The position numbers and the translations under genes were made by a program. DNA of 64,000 nucleotides from Adineta vaga (Eukaryota; Rotifera). Under the pieces are notes generated by a model that worked only from the letters and a program-made list of their open reading frames with translations, was not told the DNA's origin and did no database searches. The first letter of the stretch is position 1; every line of letters starts with the position of its first letter. Location of the stretch: the NCBI GenBank assembly GCA_021613535.1, contig CP075497.1, forward strand, positions 12,524,001 to 12,588,000, written 5' to 3'. Positions 33,773-44,207 of the stretch are shown in pieces.

Positions 33773-34580
33773 TCACTTTGTTAATTTGACTAAATCTTGT
33801 TCCAATTCAGTATATTTTTGTTTAAGTAATTCTAATTCATGTAAAATTTGTTGAATGTCAACCCAGGACGATGTTTCCCGGCTACGGATCCGCACGGAAC
33901 CTGCCGGAAATCACGCCTTTCCGAGGATATTCCGGACAGTTCCAGCTAGTTCCAAAAGGTTCCAACCGGAAAACCCAGGACAATGGAAGCAGTATTCCGA
34001 TCGGAATTTCTCGGACTGTTCCGGTGAATTCCAGTCGGAATTGTCGGAAAACGACTGGAACTTACTGGAAGTTAGTCAGAAGCGAGCGGGAAAATCCGAA
34101 AATATCTGGTTCGGAATCCTGCTTCCATGAAATTACCAGAATGTTCTGGTTCCGGCGGGATCCGGCTCGGATTTTTCGACCTGGGAATAGTAAGAACATT
34201 ATTCGTTATTTGAGTTTGATCAACGTGAACATCGATAGTTAATGCACTTGTTGTATTTACATAAAGATTATTCTTTGATACTAAATTAATAAGAAGATTT
34301 AATATTAATAAATTCAAAAAAAAGATATATTACGTTCTAATGGTATAGAATTCGAATAATTGACAGTTATTGTATCATTAATAATTGTCTCATTTGATAC
34401 TGGTGATGTTATAGGATGATTGTATTCTTCTTGTTCCATTAAACTAAAATCATCATTCTGCTACTTTTACAGAAGAAAGAAAACGAAATTCAATAAAATT
34501 GATTCATGTTTTTATTAAAAAATCTATAAATTAAACTTACATATTCATCGTCGGAAAAAAATTTGTATATTTGGGAATAC
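33773..34580 (-). pseudogene. Small coiled-coil gene relic, broken by an inserted GC-rich element
   Basis: This is a minus-strand paralogue of the intact small gene at 46494-46916. The same parts can be recognised: an N-terminal FFSDDEY exon near 34540-34580, a middle exon near 34333-34450 (DDFSLMEQEEYN) and the Leu-zipper-like exon ending LHELELLKQKYTELEQD. The last exon is split by the 324-bp element at 33862-34185, between the ...NNVLTI and DIQQILHEL segments. The start codon aligned with the intact paralogue is lost (ATG to ATA), and a one-base length change disturbs the first exon. It is therefore a pseudogene. Confidence 0.6.
33862..34185. mobile_element. 324-bp GC-rich terminal-inverted-repeat (MITE-like) element
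   Basis: It begins CCCAGGACGA and ends TCGACCTGGG, giving a perfect 6-bp terminal inverted repeat (CCCAGG/CCTGGG) with weaker similarity further in (CGA, CCGGATC, CGGAAC). A 2-bp AA target duplication (33860-33861 and 34186-34187) is supported by comparison with the unbroken paralogue at 46.6 kb. G+C is around 50% against about 30% for the surroundings. The interior repeats TTCC/GGAA words. No transposase is encoded; open frames through it are incidental. Related shorter or decayed copies lie at 5772-5908 and 7004-7780. Confidence 0.65.
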
Positions 34581-35144
34581 GTATTTTTTATTTTGCTATT
34601 GCAAAACATTACTTATTTATACTTGTCATTTAGATGATACGTAACAATGAAACGAACCGTCGGTCAAACATAAAACAATCAGACAGATCTCTATTTCACT
34701 GTCGCAGCTGTCTGAGATATAAATTTGCAAATTGATCGATAGAAAATGAAACAAAGATGCAATGTTATCATCCGATATAAAAATACATTTATTATAATCT
34801 AAAGAGAATTATAGACAAGTGTTCTTTTATTTTACCAAATAGTGTTGAAAAAATCTATTGATATCAGAATATAATTCAAATGCACTATTGATGATTGAAG
34901 AATAATATTAGGGAAGATTTTGTGATCGAATGGATTAGGTTATTTCAACAGATCTATGTCAAAATTTTTTACCATTTGTAACTGGATGTTGTGAAAGACT
35001 TACAAATAATTTTTAATCAATCAATTTATACTTCAGTATGCTGTAATTGATATCGAAATAAACAATCAATAATTAAGAAAAAAAATTTAAATTAATGAAT
35101 ATCTTTTAAAGATTGTTTTTATTTTTATTTTTTCAAAAAGAAAC

Positions 35145-36754
35145 AATCAAATTTGCTAATTATATTTATGTTTCAGTAAATTTTCTTGAATAGAAAGACG
35201 TTTATGAGCTTCTTTTTCTTTTTGTTGTGCAAGTTTATATTCGTCTTTAGCGCTTCATTGTACATTTGTTTTAGCTCTTTCAAGTCTAAAAGATAATATT
35301 TCATTTCATTTAGAATTATTCGTCTTTTAATATCTTGTGTCATACCTTGTAAATCTTTTTCACGTTCCAACTCTTTGATACTGTCGATTCCTTTTTGAAG
35401 TTCATTTTTCATGTGTTGATTGCAGCTGATGTAAAGTTGGCCGATCTTGATCGCGACCAAATTATTCGAATCATTTGGATTTGTCATCATCAACCTTAAA
35501 AAAGATAAGCTTTAAAACAAAAAATGAATTATCTTTACTGGAAATGATTAGATTGATCAAGAGAAAGATTTTCAGGTAATTCGTATGGTTCTACAAATAA
35601 TTGACCTTTGTATATGTCTTTACTAAAAAACAAATACTTTTTATTTATATCGATATTGAAATCTAATAATTACTTGATGAACCAAAACTTATTTGTACTA
35701 CTCAAAATCGACAAAAACTGTTCACAGTGACGTTGAGTGTCGAAAATGATATATATAATTCCAATTTGATTTTGGAGATGATCTACTGGAATATGTCATT
35801 TTTGAAATGTATCATTAGGAAATATATGATCAATCGATAAATCAGTTGGTAAATTTGATACTTTAATGGTTCTCTAACAAGTATAAAAATAATTTAGAAC
35901 AAAACGTATTTTTATTCGAAAAGTATTACCAATGAAATGACAAGCAATTCTAAAGTCTTTTTGGATTTACTTTGATTTGATATAGGATGATTTGAAACAA
36001 CACTATCACTTGCAGAGATGTCCATGGCGGCGCTGCCGCGCCACTGCCGCGGTGGTGGTAGTTTATTTTTTCGACCGTCACGGCTGATTTTCAACCGCAA
36101 TGGACATCTCTGTTATAGATCTACTGGCATACTTTTCAAAGATAGTGTCTAGGTCAATCGAATCGATCAAATACGATATTTCGGATATAGTGTGCAAATT
36201 AACTAAATAAAAAGCGAACAAAAATTTCATTTCAGTATTTATTATAAAATTCAATAAATCAAACTGACGTACATTTCAATGAAATGAATTGAAATTTTTG
36301 AACTGCATTCTGTTGATCGATACGAAATTGAGATTCTCTGAAATATGCACAATACAACGTATATTCGTTAACAAAAAAAGCATTTATACATACGCTTGAA
36401 TACTTAAGATGACAGAATCATTATCAATATCGTAACCAAGAGCAACAAGTTTTGAACAATCGTTAAGAACCTCTAAAAAGTTATTCAACTGTAATATTAA
36501 GATAGTTCATAAAAGTACCTCGATAATTTTGTATCTTAAAATAACCTTTTATTCGATCAATAAGGAAAACGATCAAATTCTCTTTATCATCTGATGCAAT
36601 ATCTTTAATTGATTTTGTCAAGATCTATTAGTAGAAATTAATAGAAGTGTTTTTCAATTAATAATTGATACATACTTCGATTGCTTCAAAATGGTTTTTG
36701 TTCTGAATGGCTTTTATATATGTACCCAAGATATTTTTGTTTGTATGATCCATT
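35145..36754 (-). pseudogene. Broken multi-exon gene, possible RRM-like domain, coiled-coil C-terminus
   Basis: Minus-strand exons can be traced from the ATG at about 36752 (MDHTNKNILGTYIKAIQNKN) through pieces at about 36625-36568, 36475-36390, 36340-36275 and 36200-35940. A segment reading TIKVSNLPTDLSIDHIFP resembles the first strand of an RNA-recognition motif. The C-terminal coiled coil is around 35490-35150. Three lesions are visible: a 100-bp hAT-like element inside one exon (36013-36112), an in-frame TGA after NDTFQK (about 35800), and a one-base shift near 35255 after which the helical reading continues in another frame. It is a pseudogene of an unrecognised family. Confidence 0.5.
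36013..36112. mobile_element. 100-bp hAT-like MITE
   Basis: The ends form an 18-bp terminal inverted repeat with one mismatch: CAGAGATGTCCATGGCGG against the reverse complement of CCGCAATGGACATCTCTG. The CAGxG start is typical of hAT elements. The interior is GC-rich (GCGGCGCTGCCGCGCC) and unlike the surroundings. No 8-bp target duplication is preserved. It interrupts a coding exon of the pseudogene on the minus strand. Confidence 0.7.
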
Positions 36755-37891
36755 GTATGTATCTAGTACAAACGTAAAATCAAATGAATTTTAGGAATGA
36801 AAATAATATGTGGTATAACGTCTAATTTATAGTATCATGATGAATTTTTATATTGATGTAATAGTTTCGGACGGGAAAATTCACAGTTACACTATTCCAC
36901 TACGATAATCTTTGTTCAACTAGTCATCGTCAGTCAAGTAGGTGACGAGTAAATTCGCGTTCTTTATATTATTATCGTTCGTCCGTTTGAAAAGATATAA
37001 TTCAGAACGAACGAAAAAAATTTGAATGTTCCTTCATAAATACAATGATAGGCTATGTCGGATAACTCGTTCTTGTTAGCTTGTGTTCGAGAGAGAAACG
37101 GACGAAACGAAAGAATAGAGAGAAAATAATGGATCGTTTACTAGCGATCCGTATAACAGTTCTATGATTGGATTATGTTACTAGAACTAATAGCAGGCTT
37201 GCCAAATGAAAATTTTAGATACTCAACTCAAGAGCGTTTATATAATTTTAACGATACAAGTTACGCCCATCTAAAGACTTGCTCAAGTTTTTCTAGTAGA
37301 TTCCATGTTCTACACTGTGAAAAGAGGTGGAGAATTATCAACGGTGAAATTGTTTTTGATGTCCTAATAAACGAAAAAAAAAGTTTATCAATTTGCAACG
37401 TATGACAAACCCTTTTATAGCCATATTTGAAGAGAGCATAAACCCTTTTTTCACTGTACACTGTTACTGAGTTTTTCATTTATCTAGTTTGCAAAAAAAT
37501 GACCTTGTATTCGACCTCCACGACTCCAACTATTCGTCGGTGAACTCTTATCAAAAATTGTTGCATTTTTTGTAGTAGGAAACATGTTTCTTTGTTCGAA
37601 ACAATACAACCTATTCTTTTTTAAACTATTGTTAAATTCAAATTTACTATCATTGATTTTCTTTTAGTCAAGGGTAATATTACAGAACAAAGAAATCTGA
37701 TGTTGAGAGTAAGAGTGTGAATGTAAATATTTTCAGCATATCCACAGTCAGAATCTCAAGTATTCAATTATGGTACGAAGAATAATCAGGTTTTATTGAT
37801 ACCGAACAAATTGGATGTGGGTATGAGTGAGGGTGAGAGTCGAAGCAATACTTTCACCTACATGTACATTCACACCATCAAGATGATTTAT
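36755..37891. other. Intergenic, no supported gene
   Basis: AT-rich. It contains G/T-rich patches near 37800-37850 (GGGTATGAGTGAGGGTGAGAG). Open frames at 37175-37405 (+) and 37261-37479 (-) lie over each other and have no domain. Confidence 0.4.
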
Positions 37892-38230
37892 TTATTTATT
37901 CAAATGTCGAATAATAACAATCATTCGACAACCAACATGTTGATCAGCTTGATAAGGTCCATGTTTCATCTGAGGATTTCTCCATGCATGATATCCTTTA
38001 CCAAATGTTTCTCCAAGTGAAAGATCAGTTATTGAACCATCAAGAATATAAACTTCTTCATGATATGTATGAGTAATAATATCATTACCAGTTTTAAAAC
38101 TTGGTGGCCATGTTTGAATACTTGTTTGAGGCGATAATTGTGTAGTAGAAATTTTAGTAGAATTATGTAACGGAAATGAAGGAAGATCAGGTTGGTAAAA
38201 TTCACGATTCTCCATAAAATTATCTTCCAT
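37892..38230 (-). CDS. Small cupin-domain protein (ChrR-like)
   Basis: A single-exon frame of 112 residues. The cupin signature HEEVYILDGSITDLSLGETF is followed by KGYHAWRNPQMKHGPYQ. The metal-binding His/Glu positions of a ChrR-type cupin are present (HEE, and the later H of MKHGP). The protein is all-beta and probably cytosolic. The one-domain, intronless form is common in bacteria, so horizontal origin is possible but unproven. Its role is unknown; related cupins bind metals or act as dioxygenases or anti-sigma sensors. The start is the first Met, preceded by an AT-rich stretch. Confidence 0.7.
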   Translation of the reverse strand: MEDNFMENREFYQPDLPSFPLHNSTKISTTQLSPQTSIQTWPPSFKTGNDIITHTYHEEVYILDGSITDLSLGETFGKGYHAWRNPQMKHGPYQADQHVGCRMIVIIRHLNK

Positions 38231-38666
38231 ATTTTTTACTTTGATAATATCTTACAATAAAGAAGGTATGCTATTTTCATGCAATATTTATCATTCATGG
38301 TCGTTTAGTAGAAGTAAATAGAAAGATAAGCGACAATGTCATCTAAAGATTGTGTGCCATTATATACTACTCATCGCAAAATACTCGTATATTTTGATTC
38401 ATCTTCAGGATGTTTTCGATAGATTTATGTTTTAAATATTTATAAATGACAAGAGTAAAATCGCTACAAGATAAATATTATTATTTCCAATTGAAAACTC
38501 TCACATTCTATTTGATATCATATTTTGACTATGTACAAACCTTAATACTATTTAACTTTCGATCATGAAAACATATTAGCAGATCACTATCGTTTTTCTA
38601 TACTTTTGAATATAAAATAAATATAGGTGCTTATTTGATATATAAATATTTATTCATAGGATGACA
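38231..38666. other. Intergenic, no supported gene
   Basis: AT-rich spacer between two short minus-strand genes. No signal is recognised. Confidence 0.4.
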
Positions 38667-38924
38667 TTATGTAAAATTAAAAGTTAATGAACGAAGTCGA
38701 ACTTGTTGACCATGTTCAGAACAATTAATTTCAGGAGGTTCAAGCATTGTATTTCCATATACTGTTGCATCATTCGTCGTATTCATAGTCCAATGATTTG
38801 TACTTGGCGTATAAGTATAAGAAACAATATCTTTTTCACAACTCGGACATTTATATAACCATAATTGTGTTTCAACTGGAATTAAACCACCAGAACTTGT
38901 TGTAATTTGATGAATATTTGTCAT
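38667..38924 (-). CDS. Small protein with putative zinc-binding Cys motif
   Basis: A single-exon frame of 85 residues. A Cys-x2-Cys pair (YKCPSCEK) at about 25-28 and a later Cys-x2-His (NCSEHGQQ) could coordinate one zinc ion. No known family is recognised. It shares strand and small size with the cupin gene just upstream in its direction of transcription. Moderate composition and a clean start and stop favour a real gene, but this is not proven. Confidence 0.45.
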   Translation of the reverse strand: MTNIHQITTSSGGLIPVETQLWLYKCPSCEKDIVSYTYTPSTNHWTMNTTNDATVYGNTMLEPPEINCSEHGQQVRLRSLTFNFT

Positions 38925-39914
38925 TGAAGAATTTTAACTAAAATACAACGAAAAACGTCATTGTCTTTATCGTTTTCTCCAAAAGAAATTTATCTTTGAA
39001 ATAACGAAAACGAAATTTATCTATACAACGAATATATATCTTAGTTTGTTATGCATGAATAAAAATGTAGTCATGTGTTTTAATGATAATTTGATCTATA
39101 TTCATATGACACATTTGAGAGTATGTGAATATGTGTTTCTTGAGTGACTAATTGTTCTAGCCGTGCTTTGATCATATTTAATGATATTCGAGTGATAGAT
39201 GAGAAGGTCCATAAATGCTCTGTTTATCTGATATATTCAACCACATCCGTATCCTAAAAGTGACCTTCTGATTAATAATAACTACTTGTTTCCAATCAGA
39301 TTTTATTGATTATTCTATGAAACAAAGTTCTACTAAGTATATTGAAAAAAAAATGAAGATAACAGAATCACATAGCAATAATATTTTCCTCTCTGATCAT
39401 GAATGTGCCAGAAGAAGCATTTATTCAGCATCAGAACTCTCAGAAAAAAAGAGAAAATATGAGAAGATACTAGAATGCATCGAAGCATATATCAAAACAT
39501 AAGTATTTGATCGTTCAAGTGCTCGAAATGTTATTGATTTCTACTATCCTCATTCCAACAGAACATAAAAACAAAATCGACTCTTATCTTTTCTTCAAGA
39601 ATTATCACTCTTTTATTTTATAGTTACAACATGTAGTATTGAACATGAAAGTTGATTCTATTACTATCTTATTTGGATAGCTGAAATCAAAGAAGGAACT
39701 TTGAAAAGAATATGATTATTATTGTCTTTTCGTTTTGTCTTGGTTGATGTTTATGTTCTTACACCAATCTGTCAATGTCATTTTAGTGAAAAGAAACGAA
39801 GAAAAAAAAACAAATATTTTTTTCTTCGTTCTATTGATTTAATGTTTGTCCTTGACAATAAGCATTTGACAGAATCATTCATGTAACTTTTGTTTTTAAA
39901 TATACAAATTTCCA
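38925..39914. other. Intergenic, no supported gene
   Basis: AT-rich. A 61-codon plus-strand frame at 39317-39502 is Lys/Ser/Glu-rich and has no similarity or splice context, so it is not called. Confidence 0.4.
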
Positions 39915-42900
39915 ATGGTTTTGAAGAGTATTGTTCGTTATATAATAAATAATTATTTGAAAGATTATATTGAAAAATTAGATGATGAAAGATTAAAACT
40001 TGATTTTAGACATGGTATGATATGATTTGGTTTGATTTTCTAACATTTTCATTCATTTTAATTTAAGGTAATGTTTCATTAGAAAATCTTCATTTAAAAC
40101 CAGAAGCTTTGGTAAATCAAATTCACTTGTTGTTTTTTCATTGAATGAAAAATTTCATTCATTTAGATTGGATTTGGAATTCCTGTGACAGTTGTCGTCG
40201 GTTTTATTGGTAAAATTGATTTCTTTAATCGAATTATACTTTGTTTTTTTGATTATTTGATAGAAAAGTTATCTATCGTCATACCATGGAAAAATCTTCA
40301 TTCAAATCCAACAAAAATTTATCTAGATGGTTTATATATGTTAATTGTACCGAAAAATGGTATGTAGATTTCATTGTTTGATGAAAATGATAATTCTTGT
40401 GTTACTTTTTAGAGGTTCGTCAAGATTTACGTGAATATCATGAAGAAAAAATGAAAAAAGTCGAAAGAAAATTGGATAATCTTCGAAAAGCAACATCAGG
40501 TTAGAAAATTTCTTCAAATGGAAATAAAATTCAATGTTTTTGTTTTGTTTTCGTAGATGAAACTAAATTTGAAGAAAAAGAAAAAAGTTTTTTTGAACGA
40601 ATGAAAATTCAAATGATGCAAAATCTTGAATTAAACTTAAAAAATCTTCATATTTGTTATGAAACAATCTCAACAACAAAATTAGGACATCCGTTTTCAT
40701 TTGGATTTACAATTTATTCTTTACAATTACATGTAAATCTTCTTTATATTCTTTTCAAGAGATTTTCTTCGTTTTAAAACAAAAAACTGATTCATTTAGT
40801 CATCAACAAATTCTGAACAAATTGGAAAAATAAAAGAACATTCATTAATTATTTTTAAGGTTTTTTATTTCTTTTTGAAATCATTGAATTTTATATCGAT
40901 ATTTTATAGTTAAATGAAATGAATAATTTATCAATTTATTGGAATACAAATTGTCAATCAAGAATTCATATTCCATTTCAATCTGTTATTGTTTGTATTT
41001 CAAATATTTTTATTAAATTAAATCAATTGAAATTTATTTAGGAAGATTTAAAATCGAAAATAGCTCGAGATGATTATAAACCTAAAACACGTGAAATGAA
41101 TTATGGTTTGTTGTAAAATTTCTTCAATTAATTTTTTTCTCGTTGTTTTTTTTTCTGTCAATAGTTTTTCATCCAACAAATTTAAGATTTCAATTAGAAA
41201 TGACAATGAAATTAACAGAATTTAATTTTGAAAAAGCAATTATTAAAATCGATTTCAAAATTGAAGAAATGAATTTCGAAATTGATCCAAAACAATTTTC
41301 TGATTTATTAGATTTTGTTAAATTTCAAAATTATTCCATTTTCTATGGTAAATTTTCTTTGAAAAAAATTTTATTTTATTCTTTTTGGTTTTCAAAGATC
41401 GATGCCGAGAATATCGACAATTAGTTCTGAAAGAATATCTTTCAAATTCTACACTAATACAAGAAGAAAAAGATCGAATTTATGTAAGAACTTTCATCTT
41501 TAATAAATTAATTTGCTTTTCTTTTAAAAGATTTTGGAATCCAAATTAGATGCTTATACAATGGCATATATTAAACATTCAATTGAATTAGAAGTAAATA
41601 AAACATTTACTAAATGTCTCGTTATTGAGAGAACCATTCCTGAGGGGGATACAGGGATTTTTCACAAAAAATATTTTCTTCTCAAAATTATTAAAAACAT
41701 ACATAAATCGATTCACTCTTTAACGCTGCTTTCGAATTTGATATTAGTTTTGAACAAAACCATAGGTTTCTATCGAAATTTTGCTTGAAAAGAGTCTCAA
41801 AATGCGTAAAAACTACATCCAGAAATTAGGTTGCCTAGATATATCTCAAATAATCAGTAGTTTTAGTGTTTCCTAAATGCTAATGTATGCTTCTTATAGA
41901 TTTATAAAGTTGCTGATGACTGTATTCCTGATAGAGTCAAACACAAAAATTCATTGAAAAGATTTTTCATGATAATTTTGATGCGTAGACATTCCATCAT
42001 GACTCATTTTTCTAATACACTTTTTGAATATTCTATAGTTTAATCAATCGTCAAATAAAAAATATTCCTGGTGGAATTGGTGGTGGAATGGAAATGATAA
42101 TTCGAATTCTTTAGTTGAAACTGAAATAAATCATGAAGAAGTAAATTGTTTAAATTGTTTTAAATTAAAAAATACTTTGAAGATTTTAGTTATTCAATAC
42201 GGATGTTAATATTAAAATAAATAAACTTGGATTTAATTTATTATTTTCAAGAAGAAAAAGAAAGTAATGAGAAAATTATTGATTTAATTAGATTTTAAAA
42301 ATAAATTTAGATTAAATCAAACGAACGAAATCATAAGTGAAATTTCAATTAAAAATACTCAAATTAATTATAAACGTCGAACAATTTCATCGAGTATCTT
42401 GTAAAAACGAAAATAAGATAAATTTTTTCTTGATTTTTTCCATTTTTTAGATTTGTTCTTAATTTGGGATATTTTCAAATCTATGGTTTAAAATCTCTTG
42501 ATCATTCTCGTCCATTAATGTTAACATCATCAACAAAATCATTAAATTCTTTAATTCATATTGAATTAGAATTAGCTCCAATTGATAAAAAATCTGATTA
42601 TCGATTTTTCTTATCAATTCAACCATTAACGATTATTTATCATTCGGTTTTTTTATATTTATTGAAAAATCTTTTCTTTGAAAAATAATGTCATTTTTCT
42701 AGGAAACAATTAATGAAATTGTCGATAATTTTGAACCAATTCGTGAAGATTATTTTCCTTTTATTAGCCCAAAGTTTGTCAAAAAGTTTCATCAAAGATT
42801 TCATTTAATTTCGAACATTTAGAATCAAACAAAGAACATCTGAAGAAATGAAAAATGATTTATTAAATAAGAAAATCTTCGATATGACAATTCAAATTCA

Positions 42901-43948
42901 AGGTCTATCACTTTTATCACCTGAACATGGAATCTATACTCAGTTTGTTTTCTTCTCTTTCGAATTTCAATACATTTTTTATTCTTTTCTTAGAGATTCA
43001 AAACTAATTCTTATTCAATTTAACAATTTTCTCATAAAATCATCATTAAAAAACGACAAAGATGATTTCTTTCATGTAAATATTTGTCTCATCTTTGATC
43101 TTCACATATTCTCTGAATTTCATAGGGAAATCTTGATGAAAGAAAATATTATATGAAATATAATTTAATATTAAATAATTTAAGAATTATTTATTTAAGA
43201 CCAAGTATTTAATTTGGATTTTATTTTCAAGAATAATATTGATTTTCTTAGATAAAGAGCGAATTGACCTATTAAAATCAATTCCAATACTAAAAACCGA
43301 TTTTTATAAATGTGTTTATTCCGATGAAAAGAATTTAATTCAGTAAGATTTCTTTAAAAACAAAATCTATTGAAAATCTTCGATAAAATTTAGTTGGAAA
43401 ATTGATTTTCAAATTAATGAAATGAATCAAATCGAATTAACAAAGAAAATTTTAAATAAATTACAAAATCATCTTCGATCAATTCCATTATTTTATTCCT
43501 CAATGACACAAACAATTCATCGATTTAATCTTTTTTGTAAAAATCTTTCTTTTCTTCTTTGTACAAAATTAATTCAAATTCAATTTTAGTTAAAATATTT
43601 TCTCCATATTCAACAATTCATTGTGAAATTTCTATTCGAAATTCTTCTTTAATAATAACAAATTCACGAAAATCCATTCAAACAGGTTTGATACTTTTTT
43701 CTTTCTTTGATTTCTTTATTATTTGACTTTTCCATAGATATTTACGGTCATATATTGAGAACAAGATTAGATGAAGATCAATTGATTAATTCAATTGAAG
43801 TTTTATTAAAAAATGTAAACATGACACTGTCAAATCAGTAAGAAATTCTTGTGATTTTATTTCATCTAAACCTTTCGTTTTTTGTTGTAGACTAAATCGA
43901 TCATTTTACGAAAATGATTCTATTCAATTAATGTATTCTGATCTTTGA
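39915..43948 (+). CDS. Short VPS13-type (chorein N-terminal) lipid-transfer-like protein
   Basis: About 20 small exons with introns mostly of 45-60 bp. Exons 39915-40014, 40068-40111, 40167-40209, 40264-40359, 40413-40499 and 40557 onward give the chorein N-terminal domain: IVRYIINNYLKDYIEKLDDE, NVSLENLHLKPEAL, KLSIVIPWKNL, GLYMLIVP. Later exons continue with beta-rich VPS13 features (FHPTNLRFQLEMTMKL, YLDLLDF-like DLLDFVKFQNY, a Trp cluster WWNWWWN). Many junctions checked are in frame. The frame ends in a stop at 43946-43948, giving only ~750-800 residues instead of ~3000, with an AATAAA just after. Family members form bridges moving lipids between membranes. One intron (about 41615-42038) is unusually long. 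A relic resembling further coding sequence lies at about 44001-44060. Confidence 0.65.
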
Positions 43949-44207
43949 TTTAATTAATAAAATTGTTTACTATTTCTAACTGATTATATCCTCTTCGCTT
44001 AGAAGAACGTTTATTTCGACTTTTGAAGTTTTTGGATATCCAACATTTAAAAATCTAAAGTACGATCAACAATATGAAATAATGAGTTTTATTAGAGCTT
44101 TAACAACAGATCTTGAGGGTGTGAGTGTGTGTGTGGTATATTTATTACAATTGATTCATTAAAATAAGAAATTAAAAGTGTTTAGAAAAACGTGGATAAT
44201 AAATATT

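Noticed and set aside
33855-34242. Two overlapping plus-strand open frames of 91 and 123 codons
   Set aside because: They run through the GC-rich inverted-repeat element and out into pseudogene sequence; the reading is a by-product of its base composition.
35912-36100. 62-codon minus-strand frame containing an Arg/Pro-rich start
   Set aside because: Its first half is the hAT-like element and its second half the broken exon; the ATG is supplied by the insertion.
44090-44150. GT-rich tract (GAGGGTGTGAGTGTGTGTGTGG) as a second telomere-like repeat
   Set aside because: The units are irregular GTGT, not TGTGGG, so it is an ordinary simple repeat.
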